Shown piece by piece: positions 5,621 through 12,482 of a DNA stretch of 20,613 bases (within the stretch, counting starts at the first letter, position 1; every line of letters starts with the position of its first letter). Below the pieces are notes generated by a model, which worked only from the letters and a program-made list of their open reading frames with translations, ran no database searches and was not told where the DNA came from. Both the position numbers and the translations under genes were made by a program. This DNA comes from a virus: IMG/VR virus record IMGVR_UViG_3300009158_000247, positions 1-20,613 of that record; one strand, written 5' to 3'.

Positions 5621-7768
5621 CTATTTTGTCCTAACTGGAATCGTTCCAACCGTAGCGTTGTATTGCTTCAAATAATCCACAATCAACGCTGGTACACCAG
5701 CATCGGCTATCGCAGCGTTAATGATGATTGTTGGTGCTGACTGTGAAGAAACCTTATTTGCACCGGCACCAAGGTTGTATCGAGGGTCGTTAGGTTGAAT
5801 GAACTCTGGCATACCAGCAGAAGCAGATGTCCCAGAATAAGCAGAACGCGCACCATAAAAGGCTTCTTGTGCAGTCTTCAAATTCTGTAAAGCCTCAGCC
5901 TCATTCTCCAACGCTGTAGTCACAGCATCAATCGCCTCAGCCTGACGCTCCTTAGCCGTTGTCAACGCATCCTGATACTCCGTATAGATCGCTGAACCAA
6001 TAGTCGCACCATAAATCGTGTCATTCAAAATCTGTTGCTGATCGTTCAAATCCTTGGTTGAAGAAGTCTGTGCATCGGTAGCATCAACTACCGACAACTT
6101 TGCCTCAGCCAAATTCAACTCTGCTCGACGAACATCCATAGGTGACGACTCAGGGTCTTTACGAACCGTCATCAAATTCATCTCAGCATCAGCAACAGAA
6201 TAGATCGCTTCTTCAACTGCATACGTTGCCCGTTCCTGGTCACGCTTAGCTTTATCTAAAGCCTTCTGAGCTGCAATAGCCTCTGGTGAACCAGCACCAT
6301 AACCCTGCGAAATCTTGTCAAACTTCGCTTGAGCCTCAGCCAACGCAGCATCAGCCTCATTCCTAGACTTCTTTGCAGACGTTGATGATTTAGTTGCAGA
6401 GTCAAGCGACTTCTGTGCAGAAGTAGCAGACTTCAATGAATCACTATATTCCTTCATATTGTCGGTTGCTTTTTTAATTGCATCATCAGCTTTTTTGACA
6501 CCTCCACCAAGATTGATGGCTTTTGGAATTAACCCTGTTGCTGCCAAAGAAGCTGAACGAGTTGACTGGCTCATACGGTCAAGAGAGTCAGAAATGTCTT
6601 TTGGTGGTTTACCAAAATTGGCCAATTCGACTGAAGCCAAATAAACTTGCCGTCTAAATCCATCAAACATTGCTCCAGCATTAGCCAAAGCATCCTCAGT
6701 AGCGAACTGGATTTCCTTCATTGCAACGGCAACAGCTAAAGATTTTGCAGCACCAACTAGGTTCCCCTTCAAACCATAAGCAAGAGCAGCACCGTCAGCA
6801 ATAATACGAACAGTTTTAGCAATCTCATGTGTAAATGAAACAAGCGACAAATATGCGGATTCAATAACATTGATTGCTGTTATTCCAAATTCCCCCATTT
6901 GTGCTGTTGCCATAGCTAACGCGCCAGAGATGCCTTTTTCTTTTACATTCTCAGCAAATATTTTGATTGCTGGAACCACAGTTTGATTCATTGTTGAAAC
7001 AAAGTTTTTGAAGTATGGAAGAAGAACTAAACCTATTTCAGTTGCAGCGTCACTCAACGATGCTTTGAGAATACGCATCTGGTTGGCGAAACCACCAGAG
7101 GTTCTTTCAAAGTCGCCTTGAGCTAACGCAGTATCTTTAAGGATAAGGGCATACGATGCTTGCGTTTTGGCAGTAATGTCCAATGCGCCTTTGCCGTCGT
7201 ATAGGCCAAGGTTCATCGCTTCCTGCTTGAGTCGAACATCGTTGATGGCGACACCAAACCGCTTCAAAGGTTCAGCTTCTCCAGATAAGCCGGAGCGTAA
7301 TGCTTGGATTGCTTCTTCAATATTTGTGTTATTGAATGAAGCCAAGTCTGCAGCCAAACCAAGCAATGTTGTGCTCATCTCAGCAGCTTGACCTTTGCCA
7401 ATACCAAAAGCTTGAATTAAGTTACCAAAAGTTCCAGCAGCTTCTAAAGCGGATTGTTTGGTGATACCAAATGAAACAGCAGATTGCTTAGCGAAATCGT
7501 TGACAACCTTTGCCGAAGCACCAAAAACTGTATTTACTTTAGATTGGGATTCTTCCAAATTGGAAGCCATATCAACAAGTTTGATTGAACTAGCAGCAAT
7601 AGCACCGAACGCTGCGGTACCGGCTACAGCAAGGGTGCGGAAGGATGGGACAAGGGTTTTAAGTTTTCCACCTATGCCGTTTACATCATCGCTGACTTTC
7701 TTGATTCCTTTGTTGAATCCAAGTGTGTCAGAAATGAATTTAACAACGAACGTGCGCTCACCAGCCAT
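5621..7768 (-). CDS. Tape measure protein
   Basis: At 715 residues this is the longest gene in the window. The N-terminal region (KFISDTLGFNKGIKKVSDDV, then an Ala/Gly-rich hydrophobic segment at about 44-65) and the region ASNLEESQSKVNTVFGAS...LRSGLSGEAEPLKRFGVA match the phage tape measure (TP901-type) pattern. Residues of about 430-670 are Ala/Lys/Glu/Ser-rich helices with long coiled-coil character (KSLDSATKSSTSAKKSRNEA, then AQAKFDKISQ, then AVEEAIYSVADAEMNL). It sets tail length during assembly and is likely ejected with the DNA. At roughly 0.15 nm per residue it would specify a tail of about 100 nm, an estimate only. No Shine-Dalgarno site precedes the ATG, which lies nine bases after the primase-like stop, so coupling is probable. 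Confidence 0.9.
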   Translation of the reverse strand: MAGERTFVVKFISDTLGFNKGIKKVSDDVNGIGGKLKTLVPSFRTLAVAGTAAFGAIAASSIKLVDMASNLEESQSKVNTVFGASAKVVNDFAKQSAVSFGITKQSALEAAGTFGNLIQAFGIGKGQAAEMSTTLLGLAADLASFNNTNIEEAIQALRSGLSGEAEPLKRFGVAINDVRLKQEAMNLGLYDGKGALDITAKTQASYALILKDTALAQGDFERTSGGFANQMRILKASLSDAATEIGLVLLPYFKNFVSTMNQTVVPAIKIFAENVKEKGISGALAMATAQMGEFGITAINVIESAYLSLVSFTHEIAKTVRIIADGAALAYGLKGNLVGAAKSLAVAVAMKEIQFATEDALANAGAMFDGFRRQVYLASVELANFGKPPKDISDSLDRMSQSTRSASLAATGLIPKAINLGGGVKKADDAIKKATDNMKEYSDSLKSATSAQKSLDSATKSSTSAKKSRNEADAALAEAQAKFDKISQGYGAGSPEAIAAQKALDKAKRDQERATYAVEEAIYSVADAEMNLMTVRKDPESSPMDVRRAELNLAEAKLSVVDATDAQTSSTKDLNDQQQILNDTIYGATIGSAIYTEYQDALTTAKERQAEAIDAVTTALENEAEALQNLKTAQEAFYGARSAYSGTSASAGMPEFIQPNDPRYNLGAGANKVSSQSAPTIIINAAIADAGVPALIVDYLKQYNATVGTIPVRTK

Positions 7769-7777
7769 GCGCCGATT

Positions 7778-8488
7778 CTACTCAATAACCGACAACCCAT
7801 TTCGCAAAGCCCTGAACTCTTTCAACATTGCTGAATATAAGTCTTTCCCTGATAGACCATCCCAGCGAGAAATATCTACAGGAGCATTCCACCAAGCCTC
7901 ACTCAATATCTCTGCACCAGCACGATGCTGACGTGGCTGACGTGCTTGCTTTGCGCGTGGTGCTACAGGATTAGAAGCAACCTGGACATCGAGTGTGAAT
8001 GATGAATCCAACAACTCACCGTGACCTTCATGGAACTCAAACGGCTGATCTGGTGCGTGTTGAGGGAGATAGAAAATTCGTGCAGGGTCTTTAGTCTGAG
8101 GGTCACCAACCAAACCGATACGCTCATGCAACTCAGCCCACACCACCCGCCACAACGACGCAGGCACCTTCTCCGCTAACGGCAAGACCAGGTGATAGTG
8201 AGGATCATCCAAGCGATGCGAATACGTCGAATAAGCGAACCATTCCAAACCCTCTAGTTGAGCATTGTCAAAGGCTTCGCTGTCCATGTCCACAACTAAC
8301 GCCTCAACAAAGCGAACATTACGGTTGCCTCTAGTCGTTCCAGCGTCATACTCAACAGGCGACCACAACGACCCAGAAGCCTTCTCAGCGTTCTCCTCAT
8401 GGAATGACAACAACTCCTTGAGTTGCAGCCACGACGAAGCCAAAGGCTTCGGATAAATAGACTTCACATCCTTAAATAGAACAGCCAT
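7778..8488 (-). CDS. Stand-alone primase-polymerase (AEP)-like protein
   Basis: A 236-residue soluble protein unlike its structural neighbours. It shows archaeo-eukaryotic primase features. VEALVVDMDS (61-70) gives the metal-binding D67-x-D69. FAYSTYSHR...DPHYHLVLPL (84-104) is the His-containing second motif. A WAELHERIGLVGDPQTKDPARIFYLP segment (about 117-142) has the Asp and Arg expected of the third. These are the hallmarks of plasmid and phage replicases that make primers, yet no helicase or PriCT domain follows. The rest is a basic linker (PRAKQARQPRQHR) and a short helical tail. It has the best ribosome binding site in the window (AGGAGGAGGGG) and a possible promoter upstream. It sits between gp10-like and tape measure genes, an odd place for a replication gene. 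Primase activity is inferred; DNA binding without catalysis is an alternative. Confidence 0.65.
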   Translation of the reverse strand: MAVLFKDVKSIYPKPLASSWLQLKELLSFHEENAEKASGSLWSPVEYDAGTTRGNRNVRFVEALVVDMDSEAFDNAQLEGLEWFAYSTYSHRLDDPHYHLVLPLAEKVPASLWRVVWAELHERIGLVGDPQTKDPARIFYLPQHAPDQPFEFHEGHGELLDSSFTLDVQVASNPVAPRAKQARQPRQHRAGAEILSEAWWNAPVDISRWDGLSGKDLYSAMLKEFRALRNGLSVIE

Positions 8489-8490
8489 AA

Positions 8491-8501
8491 CCCCTCCTCC
8501 T
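8491..8501 (-). promoter_or_regulatory. Strong Shine-Dalgarno of the PrimPol-like gene
   Basis: On the minus strand this reads AGGAGGAGGGG, two overlapping copies of the anti-16S match, ending two bases before the ATG at 8488. Most neighbours rely on coupling or a four- to six-base match, so this gene looks built for independent, efficient translation. Confidence 0.75.
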
Positions 8502-8504
8502 AGA

Positions 8505-8532
8505 AGGGTACAGGAACCTCAGCCAAAGTCAA
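8505..8532 (-). promoter_or_regulatory. Possible promoter ahead of the PrimPol-like gene
   Basis: In the 60-base gap after the gp10-like gene the minus strand has TTGACT (8532-8527), a 16-base spacer and TACCCT (8510-8505). These fit TTGACN and the loose TANNNT of actinobacterial housekeeping promoters. Against it, the predicted transcript start (about 8498) falls at or inside the ribosome binding site, giving an unusually short leader. It is therefore only a candidate. Confidence 0.3.
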
Positions 8533-8548
8533 GCATTATCTTTTAAGG

Positions 8549-9175
8549 CTAATCTTTGACGAAAACCAAGCCCTTGTCAGTCATGTTGTAAACACCGCCA
8601 GCCTCAGTACGGGCTTTAGTAGCAGCAGCTTTGTCATCAGACAATTTGGCTAAAACTCGGTCAATGGCATTGAGATATTCGTTAGCAATATTTTGTTTTT
8701 CTTTACGGACAGTAGGCCAAAAGAAATAACCGGAACGACCACGATGCCTTAAAAATTGTTTGGTTGTTGGTCTAGATCCACCACCAAATTCGGCACCAAA
8801 AAATACATCACCTCTGGTGACTTTACGCTTGACTCTTCGCTTTGTTTTGATGTTGTATGAAGAAGAGAATTTGCTTGATTTTGATTGGAATGGAGAGTTT
8901 TCTTTAAGCTTGATAGTCGGGATGCGATCTCGGCTTGCGCTCATGCCCTTCATAACTTCAACAGCCTGACGGCTACGAGTCACAGTCCCAGCTTCTGCTT
9001 TAGCTTTATCCAACAAATTCTGTGCCACTTGTTCAGCAGCCTTACGCATTTCATTATTGAAATCAGGATAAGCCTTTGAAGCATCACGCAAAAATTCTGC
9101 AATACCAATGATTTGTACAGAATCGTTTCCAGCAGTAATGCTGACCTGTCCTGCTCTACCAAATGCTTGCGCCAT
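8549..9175 (-). CDS. HK97-gp10-like head-tail / tail protein
   Basis: A 208-residue basic protein. It has an N-terminal helical segment (LRDASKAYPDFNNEMRKAAE, then QVAQNLLDKAKAEA), a middle with many Lys/Arg (KTKRRVKRKVTRGDVFFGAE), and FGGGSRPTTKQFLRHRGRSG followed by YFFWPTVRKEKQNI. That last block is the signature of gp10-like proteins in actinobacteria phages. Family members help join head and tail or finish the tail tube. Here it lies after the tail assembly chaperones rather than before the major tail protein, a slight reordering. It starts nine bases after the stop of the frameshift extension, without a clear ribosome binding site. The family assignment is fairly confident; its exact place in the virion is not known. 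Confidence 0.72.
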   Translation of the reverse strand: MAQAFGRAGQVSITAGNDSVQIIGIAEFLRDASKAYPDFNNEMRKAAEQVAQNLLDKAKAEAGTVTRSRQAVEVMKGMSASRDRIPTIKLKENSPFQSKSSKFSSSYNIKTKRRVKRKVTRGDVFFGAEFGGGSRPTTKQFLRHRGRSGYFFWPTVRKEKQNIANEYLNAIDRVLAKLSDDKAAATKARTEAGGVYNMTDKGLVFVKD

Positions 9176-9184
9176 ACTGCAAGA

Positions 9185-9328
9185 CTACTTGCCTAGATGA
9201 ATTGCTCTCCAACGCAAATAAGCGAACATCGTGAAAATCATTCGAGGGTCTTCTGCCAGCAACACCGAAGGTGCAATACCTGTCTCAACAGACAAGTAAG
9301 CAATCATCCAATGGGCTGACTGATCTCC
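9185..9328 (-). CDS. Tail assembly chaperone T segment, made by -1 frameshift
   Basis: This frame overlaps the end of gene G in the -1 register and has no stop from the slippery site at 9328-9334 to TAG at 9185. The shifted product would read ...VIVPL then GDQSAHWMIAYLSVETGIAP, continuing through LAEDPRMIFTMFAYLRWRAI to the end. The AHW(M/L)IA.L.VETGI pattern is what G-T extensions of actinobacteria phage tail chaperones look like, as I recall them. Crucially, the GDQSAHW part lies upstream of the only ATG (9307), so initiation there would lose recognisable sequence. The fusion would be 136 residues, against 96 for G alone. G and G-T guide the tail tube around the tape measure protein and are absent from the mature virion. 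A 40-residue product from the ATG at 9307 (ATGA overlap) is the alternative. Confidence 0.75.
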   Translation of the reverse strand, partial: GDQSAHWMIAYLSVETGIAPSVLLAEDPRMIFTMFAYLRWRAIHLGK

Positions 9329-9594
9329 AAAGGGACGATCACGGCATCAGCCTGGTTACCCAACTCCAAAGCCTCAATCTCGTTAATCCACGAATCAAAA
9401 TCTAAACCAGTACGTTTCGTGCGATGCTCAGAATGCCAAGCCAAGAAACCTAAATCGGTGAGCGTCAGTTCAGCCTCAAACTTCGCAACGCTTTTACTGA
9501 ACTTTTGTTCAAAGGCGATGAAGTCTGGGAACGCAGCAATGATGGTGCGCTTTGATTGATCTAACGATGACGTTACTTCTAACGCTATTTTCAT
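9304..9594 (-). CDS. Tail assembly chaperone G
   Basis: A 96-residue acidic protein between the major tail protein and the rest of the tail cluster. The segment TDLGFLAWHSEHRTKRTGLD, then DSWINEIEALE, follows the typical chaperone pattern (a helix with LAWH..HR, then F/W.W....E.LE). It acts in the cytoplasm during tail assembly, binding tape measure and tail tube protein. GGAGGAC lies five bases before the ATG, a strong site that suits the high level of G needed relative to G-T. Its last codons contain the CCCTTTG slippery site, and the frame ends at TGA (9306-9304), overlapping the ATG of the shifted frame. Identification rests on position, size, motif and the frameshift arrangement. Confidence 0.82.
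   Translation of the reverse strand: MKIALEVTSSLDQSKRTIIAAFPDFIAFEQKFSKSVAKFEAELTLTDLGFLAWHSEHRTKRTGLDFDSWINEIEALELGNQADAVIVPLEISQPIG
9328..9334 (-). promoter_or_regulatory. Programmed -1 ribosomal frameshift site CCCTTTG
   Basis: The coding strand reads GT C-CCT-TTG in the zero frame of gene G, an exact X-XXY-YYZ heptamer with X=C, Y=T and Z=G. Slippage by one base lets both tRNAs re-pair (CCC, TTT) and continues as GGA GAT CAG, directly into the conserved-looking T sequence. The site lies eight codons before the G stop, as in lambda-type G/GT genes. I did not find a strong pseudoknot downstream by eye. Confidence 0.75.
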
Positions 9595-9629
9595 TTGTCC
9601 TCCGCAGGGTTAAGGGTTTGTTAGAAAAC

Positions 9630-10055
9630 TTACGCGCCAGTACCAGTCTTAACAACTGCACCGTCAACAGGGAAGGTGACATCAAAAGTGGCAAGGTCGC
9701 CTACAGCACCGTTGACTGGTGTGTAGCCAACTGGCAACACGTTGAACGAATACTGTGGTTGAGCCGAACCGGCAGTAGCAGTACCGTTTGGCTTAATCAC
9801 CATTGGTACAGCAGTTCCGTTGTTGAACGCATCATAAAACAACTTTTCAATCGTTGGATAATCCTGGTGCATTGACAAGGTGACGCTGTGGTCACGCAAG
9901 CCTTGGATGCGGGTAACAGCGTTTGCTGTACCGAACGCGGTAGTTGTGACTTCGGCTGCGGAGAGCGTCAAGGCCACAGATGCTACGTAACTAGAAATAT
10001 CTGTATTCGCAGTACCGAAGGTTACGTTTACGTTTGTGAGAACTTGCTTTGCCAT
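9630..10055 (-). CDS. Major tail (tube) protein
   Basis: A 141-residue protein beginning MAKQVLTNVNVTFGTANTDI. It is rich in Thr, Val and Ala with alternating beta-strand patterns and the segment LRDHSVTLSMHQDY...FNNGTAVPMVIKPNG. It ends in beta strands around TFDVTFPVDGA. Size, composition and position directly before the tail chaperone fit a siphovirus tail tube protein, which polymerises in rings around the tape measure. A good ribosome binding site (CAGGAGT, eight bases before the ATG) lies in the 74-base gap from the previous gene, as expected for an abundant virion protein. Its many Thr/Ser residues would be possible targets of the glycosyltransferases encoded nearby. That link is speculative. 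Confidence 0.82.
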   Translation of the reverse strand: MAKQVLTNVNVTFGTANTDISSYVASVALTLSAAEVTTTAFGTANAVTRIQGLRDHSVTLSMHQDYPTIEKLFYDAFNNGTAVPMVIKPNGTATAGSAQPQYSFNVLPVGYTPVNGAVGDLATFDVTFPVDGAVVKTGTGA

Positions 10056-10129
10056 GTTGATTACTCCTGCCTTCCGGCACTCGAAGATTTACTAATGAAA
10101 CTCTACACGCTCGCAGGAATGCGTATCAA

Positions 10130-10543
10130 CTAAGCGTACACCACCACACGGAAGTCAACCATCAGATAGGTCGCATCGTTACCATCCAGCGTCGAGATGT
10201 TGGATGCTGACTCAACTAACAAGTCCTGTACCACCCCGCCCAACGTGCGATCCGATTCCAACGCCTGACGAACCGATGAGGTTCCCCGATACGACAAGAA
10301 GCCGTCCAACGCTATCTGAGCTGTGCGTTCAGCCGAACGACCGACCACCACAGACACATTGAAAATGTGGGTTAGCAAACCCCCACCCATAGCCCCGTTG
10401 TAGGTGATTGAATCCAACATAGGCCACGCAAACGGAGCGTTCACATTGTCAGGCTGCTGAGCGTAAGCACGAAGCCCTGAGATGGTTCTCAGCGCGGTAG
10501 CAATACCTTCTTTGATTTCGGTGACGGTTGTTGTTGCGCTCAT
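10130..10543 (-). CDS. Tail completion / tail terminator protein
   Basis: A 137-residue protein. The beginning TVTEIKEGIATALRTISGLR then AYAQQPDNVNAPFAWPML matches the pattern of small phage neck/tail-terminator proteins: an amphipathic helix, then a short Pro-rich hinge followed by a beta sheet. The middle LTHIFNVSVVVGRSAERTAQ and the ending YLMVDFRVVVYA are also typical. It probably caps the tail tube and docks it to the connector. It overlaps the connector gene by four bases (ATGA) and precedes the major tail gene. This order (connector, terminator, tube, chaperone) supports the assignment. Confidence 0.7.
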   Translation of the reverse strand: MSATTTVTEIKEGIATALRTISGLRAYAQQPDNVNAPFAWPMLDSITYNGAMGGGLLTHIFNVSVVVGRSAERTAQIALDGFLSYRGTSSVRQALESDRTLGGVVQDLLVESASNISTLDGNDATYLMVDFRVVVYA

Positions 10544-11166
10544 GCGTAAATCCGCATACGACGATACGGTTCAACCAGCTGAGCCATATCAGGGTCAAGG
10601 TATCGAGATACACGAATGGCACCCAAGTCACCAAACCCAGCCACCCCAAGCGGTGAGTCGTAACGTTTGAAGATGCGTGAAGCCTGAATGATCGTTGCCT
10701 GAGTTACAGGCTCAGGGATCGCAGGCCAACCGAACACAGCAGTCACCTGAACCAAAGCCTGCTCACCATAGTTAGCGTTTACCGTTGGGAACAGATAATC
10801 ACCAACAGCACGAATCTTGTCGTAACTCCAAGTCAACCCGTCAAGGTTTCCGTTCAACGGTTCCAACTGGTAATCGGAACGAGTCCACGTCACATCAAAG
10901 TTGCCATCAGCAAACGAAGAAGTTTTCAACGTGATAGCAGTACCAGCAATATCGTCAATCGAGCAGTAAAACGAATCCTCTGCCTGGAACACGCGAGCCT
11001 CAGCCGTGCCACTCTGCCAGAAGCGACGGTTGCAATAACCATCAATCAGACGTGATGCTGCACCAACACAGTTATCAATCAGGTCGTCATCAATGGTGTC
11101 AGCTGTGCCGATACGCAAAGCAGCCTTAACTTGGTTGCGTGTGGCATACCCATTCGTAATGGTCAT
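10540..11166 (-). CDS. Head-tail connector (gp6-like adaptor)
   Basis: A 208-residue protein. Its N-terminal helices (YATRNQVKAALRIGTADTID, then DDLIDNCVGAASRLIDGYCN) are the classic start of phage gp6/gp15-type head-tail adaptors. A beta region with TSSFADGNFDVTWTRSDYQL follows, then a helical C-terminus (VTQATIIQASRIFKRYDSPL, then YRRMRI). It forms a ring under the portal. AGGAC lies just before the ATG at 11166 (12 bases after the MptE-like gene), and its stop overlaps the next start. In most phages this gene follows the capsid gene directly; here three glycan genes lie between. Confidence 0.8.
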   Translation of the reverse strand: MTITNGYATRNQVKAALRIGTADTIDDDLIDNCVGAASRLIDGYCNRRFWQSGTAEARVFQAEDSFYCSIDDIAGTAITLKTSSFADGNFDVTWTRSDYQLEPLNGNLDGLTWSYDKIRAVGDYLFPTVNANYGEQALVQVTAVFGWPAIPEPVTQATIIQASRIFKRYDSPLGVAGFGDLGAIRVSRYLDPDMAQLVEPYRRMRIYA

Positions 11167-11178
11167 AGTGTCCTGATT

Positions 11179-11826
11179 CTAGTTGATTGACGCAGCACCA
11201 CGATACTGCACACCTTCAAGCGAATAGTTCACAAATGGGTTCAACGAATACACCTGACACGAATACACATCCCACAACCGTTGCTTCATATCTCGAAGAT
11301 GACGCTCATACAAAGCCCAATGAGTATCCCCAGCAACATACCCATCAACCCTGTCCTTGCCGTTCAACTGACCACAATCAGCCCCAACTAACACAATGAA
11401 CTTCGCCCCCATATACGCTGCAAGGTGCATCGCCCCATGAATGCTCGATGACCCGATAGTCAACTGGTCATACTCAACAGGCCAATCCTTGTCATGTGGA
11501 TTGAACGACACACCAGGTCTGCCGGTGCGGGTATGGAATGTCACGATCTTTGGCATGAAGCCTTGGAACTCTGCATCAGTTCCATGCTCACGCAATGGGG
11601 TAAAGACTGCGATTGACTCATCACGTCGAGCTTCTTGAATTGCGTCAGAGTGATAATGGCTGAAGCAGTAATAGTTTTTCATCCCGAAAACTGACCCAGA
11701 GAAATTGACTGCGATACTCAGTTTGTCGTCAAAGAAATCTGGTGACAAATAATCTAATGTCGCACCTGACCCGATGACATAAATTGTTTCTCCCTCATGC
11801 AAAAGGTTGTAATCCTCTAATCCCAT
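11179..11826 (-). CDS. DUF115 / MptE-like sugar-modification protein
   Basis: A 215-residue protein from the ATG at 11826, preceded by AAGGGA seven bases upstream. The longer frame to 11886 only repeats sequence inside the GT2 gene. It opens with a nucleotide-binding-like motif ETIYVIGSGATLDYLSPDFF (V-I-G-S-G-x-T/S-L-D). CFSHYHSDAIQEA and TIGSSSIHGAMHLAAYMGAK then FIVLVGADCG follow. This arrangement is that of the DUF115 / 6-hydroxymethylpterin pyrophosphokinase MptE-like fold, also found in bacterial motility-accessory and sialyltransferase-like proteins that work with nonulosonic acids. It overlaps the upstream GT2 gene by ten bases. With two glycosyltransferases beside it, a role in sugar transfer or activation is the best guess. 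The donor and acceptor are unknown. Confidence 0.6.
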   Translation of the reverse strand: MGLEDYNLLHEGETIYVIGSGATLDYLSPDFFDDKLSIAVNFSGSVFGMKNYYCFSHYHSDAIQEARRDESIAVFTPLREHGTDAEFQGFMPKIVTFHTRTGRPGVSFNPHDKDWPVEYDQLTIGSSSIHGAMHLAAYMGAKFIVLVGADCGQLNGKDRVDGYVAGDTHWALYERHLRDMKQRLWDVYSCQVYSLNPFVNYSLEGVQYRGAASIN

Positions 11827-12482
11827 CCCAAATCCCTTCGTCGTGTTAAATCCCAATGACCCGCTTCTGGTAAACCTGACTGCCAACGCATCGCATGTAA
11901 AGCCCCATTCGCAGCAAAACTGCGACGATTCTTTTCGGCTAGTTCTGGTGCCGATGAAATCGTTGACGAGTTGTCATGAACGATCCCAGCATTAGAAGTA
12001 AAAATCTCTATGTTCAAACGTGTTGCACGATCCTGAAAATCTGTGTCCTCAAAATATGCTGGCACATAACACTCTGAGAACAATCCAACCTTTGCCACTA
12101 CATTCGCACCAACCCACGCGCACGACCAACCAGGCATCGCCTCAGTCAACGTGATTGATTCAGGGTTGCAGTCCTTGTAGAAAACTTCTAGTTGTCCTGG
12201 CTCAAAGAACGCATCCGAGTTGAGGATCATCCAGCCGTCAGCGTGAGGAGTTGCTTTGATACCAATGTTCCAAGATGGTGCTACACCGAGGTTAGTTGGC
12301 ATTGACCAGACGTGATAGTTCTTGACATGGCGACGGTCAATCACCCAAGGCCAGTCATGCAGGGTGGACTGTCCACCATTGTCAATGATGATGAGTGTCT
12401 CCACGTCATAGTCAATCGACTGGAGGCACCTGTCTAGTAGGTCGTAACGATTTAAGACGGGGACGATGATGACTGGCACCAT
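11817..12482 (-). CDS. GT2-type glycosyltransferase
   Basis: A 221-residue protein. I chose the ATG at 12482 because AAGGAG lies eight bases upstream and because the conserved fold begins at once with PVIIVPVLNRYDLLDRCLQS. The nucleotide-sugar-binding strand ends in IIIDNGGQST, MPTNLGVAPSWNIGI is typical of GT-A enzymes, and MILNSDAFFEPG (about 85-96) holds the metal-binding N-S-D equivalent of DxD. A late YFEDTDFQDRATRLN carries the E-D-x-D catalytic-base region. It overlaps the GT4 gene (31 bases) and the DUF115-like gene (10 bases), so the three form one translational unit. It would transfer a single sugar from a nucleotide-sugar donor. Whether the target is a virion protein, DNA or the host envelope is not visible. 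Confidence 0.82.
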   Translation of the reverse strand: MVPVIIVPVLNRYDLLDRCLQSIDYDVETLIIIDNGGQSTLHDWPWVIDRRHVKNYHVWSMPTNLGVAPSWNIGIKATPHADGWMILNSDAFFEPGQLEVFYKDCNPESITLTEAMPGWSCAWVGANVVAKVGLFSECYVPAYFEDTDFQDRATRLNIEIFTSNAGIVHDNSSTISSAPELAEKNRRSFAANGALHAMRWQSGLPEAGHWDLTRRRDLGWD

